From positions 75,609 through 139,608 of the forward strand of contig SPIB01000003.1 of assembly GCA_004535785.1 (NCBI GenBank): a stretch of 64,000 nt of DNA, written 5' to 3'. This DNA is from Gammaproteobacteria bacterium LSUCC0112. Lineage in GTDB: Bacteria; Pseudomonadota; Gammaproteobacteria; Pseudomonadales; Pseudohongiellaceae. This document shows, in pieces, positions 58,569 to 64,000 of this stretch. Position 1 is the stretch's first letter. The number at the start of each line of letters is the position of its first letter. The notes beneath the pieces are model-generated. The model was given only the letters and a program-made list of their open reading frames with translations, was not told the DNA's origin and did no database searches. Position numbers and translations under genes: made by a program.

Positions 58569-59357
58569 ATGAATTTTTCACTTATTGATATCGGCGCCAA
58601 TCTGGGCCATGAGTCCTTCGACCACGACCTACCTGAGGTAATCCAGCGGGCCGAGGCTGCTGGTATTGTGCACCAACTGGTCACCGGTACCACCTTGCGC
58701 GCGTCGCAAAAAGCGCTGGAGTTATGTCATCGCTTTGCCAATCTGTCAGCAACAGCCGGCATTCATCCGCATGAAGCGGCCCATGCGGATACGGAGATTC
58801 TGAAGGGAATCCGCGCGCTGCTCGAGGATCCGCGGGTGCGCGCAGTCGGGGAAACCGGTCTGGATTTTAATCGCGACTATTCACCCCGTGCGGATCAGGA
58901 GCGTGTATTTGCCGAGCATCTGCAGATGGCTGTTGAGATTGGCAAACCGGTGTTTCTGCATCAACGCGATGCCCATACGCGCTTTTATCCCATCCTGAAA
59001 GACTTTCGCGACCACCTGGTTGGCGGTGTCGTGCATTGCTTCACCGATGAAAAAGCTGCGTTGTACGACTATCTGGCGTTGGATATGTACATTGGCATCA
59101 CCGGCTGGATTTGTGATGAGCGGCGCGGACAGCACTTGCTTGAACTGGTCAAGGATATTCCCAACAACCGATTGTTGCTGGAAACAGACGCGCCTTATTT
59201 ACTGCCGCGGAGCTTGCGCCCCAAACCCAAAAGCCGTCGCAATGAGCCGGCCTGGTTGACCGAGGTGCTGCACACGGTTGCACGCTATACAGAACGCTCA
59301 CCGGCAACGATTGCCGAGGAAACTACCGATAACGCCCGGCGTTTGTTTGGTCTGTGA
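58569..59357 (+). CDS. tatD: TatD-family metal-dependent 3'-5' nuclease
   Basis: A TIM-barrel hydrolase of 262 residues. As in E. coli TatD itself, the first HxH motif is replaced (L-I-D-I-G-A-N-L), while A-G-I-H-P-H-E, the metal Glu in V-G-E-T-G-L-D-F, H-Q-R-D-A, H-C-F-T-D and L-L-E-T-D-A-P-Y are present. TatD degrades DNA and acts in oxidative DNA damage repair. The final 35 bases overlap the convergent glutaredoxin-like gene. Confidence 0.93.
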   Translation: MNFSLIDIGANLGHESFDHDLPEVIQRAEAAGIVHQLVTGTTLRASQKALELCHRFANLSATAGIHPHEAAHADTEILKGIRALLEDPRVRAVGETGLDFNRDYSPRADQERVFAEHLQMAVEIGKPVFLHQRDAHTRFYPILKDFRDHLVGGVVHCFTDEKAALYDYLALDMYIGITGWICDERRGQHLLELVKDIPNNRLLLETDAPYLLPRSLRPKPKSRRNEPAWLTEVLHTVARYTERSPATIAEETTDNARRLFGL

Positions 59358-59583
59358 TAAACGCCATCACCTGCCCCGGATCAAAAGGCCACGCCAGCTC
59401 TGCACCGGTGTTGATAAATCGGATCACTGGAATGCGCACGCCATATTGCTGTACCAAGTCAGCATGCTCAACAATGTCGATGGATCGCCATTGCACCTCA
59501 GGATAATAACCCCGGCAGTAGGCGAGGATGGCCTCGGCATCTTCACATAAATGGCAACCCAGCGTGGTATACAACTGCAACAT
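59323..59583 (-). CDS. small glutaredoxin-like protein (DUF836 type)
   Basis: An 86-residue thioredoxin-fold protein with C-H-L-C near residues 10-13, the cis-Pro in R-I-P-V-I-R and the W-R-S-I-D-I segment. Such small proteins sit beside pyrD in many gammaproteobacteria. It is two bases upstream of pyrD's stop on the same strand. A redox role is likely; the partner is unknown. Confidence 0.85.
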   Translation of the reverse strand: MLQLYTTLGCHLCEDAEAILAYCRGYYPEVQWRSIDIVEHADLVQQYGVRIPVIRFINTGAELAWPFDPGQVMAFITDQTNAGRYR

Positions 59584-59585
59584 GA

Positions 59586-60647
59586 TCAGCGTCCGTGGTG
59601 ACCGGGAGTTAACACGTGTTGCAGATCATCGGACGTGAGCCCTTCCACAATCTCGCGCACCAACGGCGGGCCGCCATAGATAAAACCGGTATAAATCTGC
59701 AACAGACTGGCGCCAGCTTGCAGTTTTTCACGCGCATCGTGCAGACTGCCAATGCCTCCCACCCCAATGATTGGCAGTTTCCCGTGCAGCGCCTGATGCA
59801 ACTCCTTGATCACCCGGGTTGACGCGGCGCGCACGGGTGCCCCGCTGAGACCGCCCGCCTCTTTATGCAGGGGATTGGACTCAATCCCGATGCGCGACAA
59901 GGTGGTGTTGGTGGCGGTGACGCCATCGACCGCAAACTCCAGCAAACTGCCGGCGATCAGGCCAATTTCGTCACTGTTCAGATCGGGCGCAATTTTGATC
60001 ACCAGCGGCACGTGTCGCCCGTCTGCTTGCGACAACGTATGTTGCGCCTGCTTGAGCACATCCAGCAAACGACGCAAATCCTCTCCGTACTGCAGACTGC
60101 GCAAACCCGGTGTATTGGGCGATGACAGATTGACCACCACATAGCTGGCGAGCTCCCAGGCTTTGCGCAGACCAATCAGGTAATCGTCCGCGGCGTTTTC
60201 CACGGGGGTGTCAAAATTCTTGCCGATGTTGATGCCCAGGGCCCCTTTAAAGCGGCTGTGGCGAATTTTCGCCAACGCATGATCCATGCCTTTGTTGTTA
60301 AAACCCATGCGATTGATGATGGCCTGCTGATCCGGCAAGCGGAACAGACGAGGCAGCGGGTTGCCGGGCTGCGGGCGCGGAGTCAGTGTGCCTATTTCAA
60401 TAAAACCAAAACCCAGTGCCGCCAATCCATCGATGTGGTCGGCGTTTTTATCCAGACCCGCCGCCAGACCCAAGGCGTTCGGGAACTCGATACCCATGAC
60501 CTTGACAGGCACACCAACCCCGGCACGCGCGCCGCCAAGGAGTCCTTGCAGGTGAAGATTGCGAGCCAGATCCAGACTACCCATGGCGACCTGGTGCGAA
60601 GTCTCGGTTGGCAAGGTGAACAACAATGAGCGCATTAGGCCGTACAT
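59586..60647 (-). CDS. pyrD: dihydroorotate dehydrogenase (quinone), class 2
   Basis: Membrane-associated flavoenzyme of pyrimidine synthesis that passes electrons to ubiquinone; 353 residues. The N-terminal helices that bind the membrane (M-Y-G-L-M-R-S-L-L-F) mark class 2. N-R-M-G-F-N-N-K-G, the catalytic Ser in V-V-N-L-S-S-P-N-T-P, and the FMN loops G-V-G-G-I and I-Y-T-G-F-I-Y-G are present. Confidence 0.96.
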   Translation of the reverse strand: MYGLMRSLLFTLPTETSHQVAMGSLDLARNLHLQGLLGGARAGVGVPVKVMGIEFPNALGLAAGLDKNADHIDGLAALGFGFIEIGTLTPRPQPGNPLPRLFRLPDQQAIINRMGFNNKGMDHALAKIRHSRFKGALGINIGKNFDTPVENAADDYLIGLRKAWELASYVVVNLSSPNTPGLRSLQYGEDLRRLLDVLKQAQHTLSQADGRHVPLVIKIAPDLNSDEIGLIAGSLLEFAVDGVTATNTTLSRIGIESNPLHKEAGGLSGAPVRAASTRVIKELHQALHGKLPIIGVGGIGSLHDAREKLQAGASLLQIYTGFIYGGPPLVREIVEGLTSDDLQHVLTPGHHGR

Positions 60648-60855
60648 GGTATCTCTCTCTGAAAGTCAGCTGAGCATTAAATCAGCGGCGTAAGCGAACG
60701 CGCTACGCCAAAGCGCCGCATTATAAGTCAGTGCTTGCGACGATGCTGCCACATTCTATGACAAACTGATCCGAGCGCCTGCTAGACATCAGGCTTAAAT
60801 TGGTTACAATCGCTGACTTCCGGCCAGCAACCCGCTTCGTAGAACAGGTAAATTT

Positions 60856-61815
60856 ATGAGTCATCACAATACAATAACAGCACTGAAAACCTGGCTCACA
60901 CAGCAGATCATCGGACAGGAAAAACTCGTCGATCGATTGCTGATAGCCCTGCTGGCCGATGGCCATCTGTTGGTGGAAGGTGCCCCGGGACTTGCAAAAA
61001 CCAAGGCAATCAAAGATTTGTCCCGCGCCATTGAAGGTGACTTTCACCGCATCCAGTTCACGCCCGACCTGCTGCCCAGCGATATTACCGGTACCGAAAT
61101 TTACCGTCCTGAAGATGGCTCGTTCCGTTTCCAGCCTGGCCCGATATTTCATAACCTGGTACTGGCGGACGAAATCAACCGTGCGCCGGCCAAAGTGCAA
61201 TCAGCCTTGTTGGAAGCCATGGCGGAACATCAGGTCTCTGTCGGTAGGGAATCCTTTAAATTGCCGCCACTGTTTTTGGTCATGGCAACACAAAACCCGA
61301 TTGAACAGGAAGGTACCTACCCGCTGCCTGAAGCGCAGCTTGACCGCTTCCTGATGCACGTGTCCATTACCTATCCCACCGCAGAGGCGGAACGCAGCAT
61401 TTTGCAACTGGTGCGAAACGAAGCTAAGAACGTGGTGCCCACTATTCCGGAAATTGTCAGCCAGGACGATTTGTTTGCTGCCCGCCAGGAAATTCTGGCC
61501 ATGCACATGGCACCGGCTGTTGAGGAATACATTATTCAATTGATCATGGCGACGCGTAATCCCGATGTGTACGGCGCCGATCTGGCTGGCTGGATTGATT
61601 TCGGCGCGAGCCCGCGTGGCACCATCGCACTGGATCGCTGTTCACGTGCACATGCCTGGATCAAAGGCAACGACTTTGTATCACCGGACGACGTTCAGGC
61701 AGTGATGTTTGACGTACTGCGTCACCGTGTACTGCTCAGTTTTGAAGCCGAAGCCAGTGGTATCACCCCGGATAAAGTATTGGCCACCATTCTGGAGCGG
61801 GTTCCGTCAGCCTGA
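60856..61815 (+). CDS. MoxR-family AAA+ ATPase
   Basis: A chaperone-like ATPase of 319 residues with the Walker A-like G-A-P-G-L-A-K-T, Walker B L-V-L-A-D-E-I-N-R-A-P and the sensor M-A-T-Q-N-P-I-E-Q-E-G-T-Y-P-L-P-E-A-Q-L-D-R-F, all typical of MoxR. It heads a MoxR-DUF58-DUF4381-VWA cluster, an arrangement thought to assemble or activate surface or metal-dependent complexes; the client is unknown. AGGTAA precedes the ATG. Confidence 0.93.
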   Translation: MSHHNTITALKTWLTQQIIGQEKLVDRLLIALLADGHLLVEGAPGLAKTKAIKDLSRAIEGDFHRIQFTPDLLPSDITGTEIYRPEDGSFRFQPGPIFHNLVLADEINRAPAKVQSALLEAMAEHQVSVGRESFKLPPLFLVMATQNPIEQEGTYPLPEAQLDRFLMHVSITYPTAEAERSILQLVRNEAKNVVPTIPEIVSQDDLFAARQEILAMHMAPAVEEYIIQLIMATRNPDVYGADLAGWIDFGASPRGTIALDRCSRAHAWIKGNDFVSPDDVQAVMFDVLRHRVLLSFEAEASGITPDKVLATILERVPSA

Positions 61816-61904
61816 GACACTGGCATGCTGACGCGTCGCCAACCACTGACTGAACTTACGCTAATCGCCGATCTCGGATTGCCCCGCCCCGGCCCGGAGA
61901 CACC

Positions 61905-62879
61905 ATGAGCAAGTCGCCACGCATTCTGCCCCATCAGGCGCTGTATCAGGCCAAAGGGGCAGTTATTGGCCTGCAGGATCTGCTGTTGCAGCGTTATGCT
62001 GCACGCACACTGGAATACGTCACACACAAGCGCTCGGTCGCCGGCATTTCCGGGCAGCACATGTCCAAAATCCGCGGACGCGGCATCGACTTTGAAGAGT
62101 TCCGGCCCTATCAGGCCGGGGACGATATCCGTACCATCGACTGGCGTGTCACCGCCAGGATTGGCAAACCGTTTACCAAAGTGTTCCGTGAAGAACGCGA
62201 GCGGCCGGTGATCATTGCGGTCGATCAGTCGAACTCAATGTTTTTTGGCAGCCAAACAGCATTCAAGTCGGTGATTGCTGCACAGGCAGCGGCGATTTTC
62301 TGCTGGCTGGCCATCGATAACGGTGACAGGGTCGGCGGTCTGGTGTACGCCGATGACAACTACAGTCTGGTCAGACCCAAACGCAGTCGACGCTCAGCCT
62401 TGCATTTGTTAAATCAGATTCAGCTGGCCAATGCCGATCTGGCTGCCAAAGCGACCAGTGGTGCGGCCAGACCGGAACGCGATTCTGGTGGCCTTGCCAA
62501 TGCACTGGGCCGCATTCGTCGTATCACCAAACCCGGCAGTACGCTTTATATCATCAGCGATTTCAGCAGCATCAATGAGGCAGGCTTCCAGTATCTGTAT
62601 CAGATCTCTTTGCATAACAATGTGGTGTGCTGCTTTGTACACGACTCTCTGGAAGAGAATCTGCCGCTGCCCGGTTATTACAATATTACTGACGGCCGCG
62701 AAAAAGGCACCTTGAATACCTTCAGCAAAAAAGCCCGCGAAAACTATCAACACTTTTATCAGCAAAGACTTGATCAATTGCAGGCTGAACTGAACAAACT
62801 AAAAATTCCTTTGCTGACACTCAGAACCGATCAACCGGTTGTAGAACGGATACATCAATGGACATCGCAGACGCTTTAA
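61905..62879 (+). CDS. DUF58 domain protein of a MoxR-VWA cluster
   Basis: 324 residues with the DUF58 signature F-E-E-F-R-P-Y-Q-A-G-D-D-I-R-T-I-D-W-R-V-T-A-R and then a degenerate von Willebrand A-like domain (V-D-Q-S-N-S-M-F-F, S-D-F-S-S-I). It has no transmembrane segment. It likely acts as adapter of the MoxR ATPase. The stop overlaps the next gene by 22 bases. Confidence 0.9.
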   Translation: MSKSPRILPHQALYQAKGAVIGLQDLLLQRYAARTLEYVTHKRSVAGISGQHMSKIRGRGIDFEEFRPYQAGDDIRTIDWRVTARIGKPFTKVFREERERPVIIAVDQSNSMFFGSQTAFKSVIAAQAAAIFCWLAIDNGDRVGGLVYADDNYSLVRPKRSRRSALHLLNQIQLANADLAAKATSGAARPERDSGGLANALGRIRRITKPGSTLYIISDFSSINEAGFQYLYQISLHNNVVCCFVHDSLEENLPLPGYYNITDGREKGTLNTFSKKARENYQHFYQQRLDQLQAELNKLKIPLLTLRTDQPVVERIHQWTSQTL

Positions 62880-63421
62880 GTGAATTGGCAGACATCCACA
62901 TGCCCGGCGAGGTCAGTTACTGGCCGCTGGCAGCAGGCTGGTGGGTATTGGCCGCGTTGTTGCTGGCCTTGGCCATCTATGGTGCCTGGCGTTTGCAAAA
63001 ACGGCTGACTCTGCAAAAGCGTCTTAATGCAGCCACCAGTGAACTGGCCAACGCGCGTCAGTTGTTAAAAGCCGCTGGTGAGAGCGACATGGCGAACCGG
63101 CTGGTGTTTGTTAACAACGTCAACGCAGTGTTGCGCCGGGTTGCCCTGTTACACCTTGAACACAAGGCGGTCGCGGGTCTGAGTGGTCAGGCCTGGGTCA
63201 GCCTGCTCAGACAGCATGACAAAGCCGGCCTTCTGGATGCAGAACTGGCGCAGGTGCTGGCGCAAGGGCGGTTTGCGCCGCGCTGCGATGTTGATGCAGA
63301 TGCGCTTGAGCGCATGGCACGTGAATGGATTAAAAATCTGTATTTGGCTAAACTCGATACAGCGTCAACAACCGAACCACACAAAAACAAAACAAGCGCG
63401 GCGGCTGATAATCATGCTTGA
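62858..63421 (+). CDS. DUF4381 small membrane protein of the MoxR-VWA cluster
   Basis: 187 residues: a short N-terminal part, one transmembrane helix (~28-48, W-W-V-L-A-A-L-L-L-A-L-A-I-Y-G-A-W), then a soluble domain with the L-S-G-Q-A-W-V-S-L-L-R motif of DUF4381. The end overlaps the next start by eight bases. Role is by association only. Confidence 0.85.
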   Translation: MDIADALSELADIHMPGEVSYWPLAAGWWVLAALLLALAIYGAWRLQKRLTLQKRLNAATSELANARQLLKAAGESDMANRLVFVNNVNAVLRRVALLHLEHKAVAGLSGQAWVSLLRQHDKAGLLDAELAQVLAQGRFAPRCDVDADALERMAREWIKNLYLAKLDTASTTEPHKNKTSAAADNHA

Positions 63422-64000
63422 ATTTTCCTGGCCCCTGGTGTTTCTGGCCCTTCCACTACCCCTGCTTGTGTACTGGCTGATGCCACGTGCACCGCGTCAG
63501 GACGCAGCGCTGCGCATACCGTTTTATCGTCAACTGGTGCAACTGCATACGGATGCCAACCGGCACTACAATAAAAGTGTGCTGATGCTGATTGTATGTT
63601 CGTTCATCTGGATTCTGGTGGTCATCGCCGGCAGCCGCCCACAGTGGGTTGGCGAGCCCGTGCAAATTCCAACCACCGGTCGTGACATGATGCTGACGCT
63701 GGACATGTCCGGCAGTATGGAAGCGCGCGACATGTTTTTGAATAACACGCAGCTGTCGCGTTTTCAGGTCATGAAAGCGGTGATCAGCGACTTTGTTGAA
63801 AAACGTGAAGGCGATCGCCTCGGCCTGGCACTGTTTGCCGCTCACGCGTATATCCTGACTCCAATGACCTATGATCTTGGCACTGTGCAACGTCTGGTCG
63901 AAGAACTGGAAATCGGCATGATTGATGAGTCAGCCACGGCCATTGGCGATGCGGTTGGCATCAGTGTCAAACACCTTCGTCAACAACCCGAAAACCGTCG
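63414..64000 (+). CDS. von Willebrand factor A domain membrane protein (BatA-like), 3' end outside the window
   Basis: The visible 195 residues start with two hydrophobic segments (~5-22 and ~58-75, the anchors of BatA-type proteins), then a VWA domain with the metal site L-D-M-S-G-S-M (DxSxS). The frame is open to the window edge. It belongs to the MoxR cluster; batB/batD-like partners would be expected downstream. Confidence 0.9.
   Translation, partial: MLEFSWPLVFLALPLPLLVYWLMPRAPRQDAALRIPFYRQLVQLHTDANRHYNKSVLMLIVCSFIWILVVIAGSRPQWVGEPVQIPTTGRDMMLTLDMSGSMEARDMFLNNTQLSRFQVMKAVISDFVEKREGDRLGLALFAAHAYILTPMTYDLGTVQRLVEELEIGMIDESATAIGDAVGISVKHLRQQPENR

Overview
The window is chromosomal DNA of a gammaproteobacterium. 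The evidence is gene order and family: a pgsA-tRNA(Gly)-tRNA(Cys)-tRNA(Leu) run laid out as in enterobacteria, the msbA-lpxK-kdsB-murB envelope block, lolC-lolD-lolE, rne with a long leader, and lexA facing topA near nagZ as in Pseudomonas-like genomes. The mix of leucine-degradation (liu), methionine-salvage (mtnBDC), etfBA and energy-taxis genes points to an aerobic heterotroph. Genus cannot be set from the sequence alone. I see no insertion sequence, prophage, integrase or CRISPR array. Coding density is high, and only two gene-free stretches exceed 300 bases.

Layout. 1-8.6 kb: the 3' end of a secreted Ig/PKD-like protein, a WecA-type glycosyl-phosphate transferase, an MBL/beta-CASP RNase, an outer-membrane porin behind an array that looks like a PhoB box, msrA and an argD-like aminotransferase. 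8.7-13.2 kb: a PAS/GAF/GGDEF/EAL protein that has lost the front of its first PAS domain, and an Aer-like chemoreceptor. 13.2-21.9 kb: the leucine/isovalerate operon (liuA, B, C, D, E, then acetoacetyl-CoA synthetase), ending in acetoacetyl-CoA. 21.9-26.5 kb, minus strand: mtnB-mtnD-mtnC, rlmI, pirin and nitroreductase. 26.6-27.9 kb: a two-gene unit of a PIN-domain nuclease and an ATP-dependent RNA ligase. 27.9-31.2 kb: a CHASE-like hybrid histidine kinase, three tRNAs and pgsA. 31.2-45.1 kb, minus strand: uvrC, murB, kdsB, a Trm112-like gene, lpxK, msbA, exbD, exbB, comEC and the lol genes. 45.1-49.1 kb: RNase E with a leader of about 750 bases. 49.2-53.3 kb, minus strand: etfBA, DUF1285, a phosphoribosyltransferase and nagZ. 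53.4-60.6 kb: lexA, topA, ilvE, tatD, a glutaredoxin-like gene and pyrD. 60.9-64 kb: a MoxR-DUF58-DUF4381-VWA cluster, cut by the window end.

How the genes work together. The liu genes take isovaleryl-CoA through 3-methylcrotonyl-CoA, 3-methylglutaconyl-CoA and HMG-CoA to acetyl-CoA and acetoacetate, which AacS reactivates. EtfAB, 30 kb away, is the usual electron acceptor for the isovaleryl-CoA dehydrogenase, and the ilvE product handles the leucine transamination step. The minus-strand envelope block covers lipid A (LpxK, MsbA), Kdo (KdsB), peptidoglycan (MurB, NagZ), lipoprotein sorting (LolCDE) and phospholipid synthesis (PgsA).

The most interesting content is (i) the PIN nuclease-RNA ligase pair, where the nuclease should leave exactly the ends the ligase can seal, with a small palindrome in front; (ii) several long perfect or near-perfect hairpins between genes (5.24, 14.43, 54.15 and 54.28 kb); (iii) an 11-bp phased array upstream of the porin; and (iv) the headless PAS-GGDEF-EAL gene. 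All function calls come from reading motifs by eye; no database search was run.
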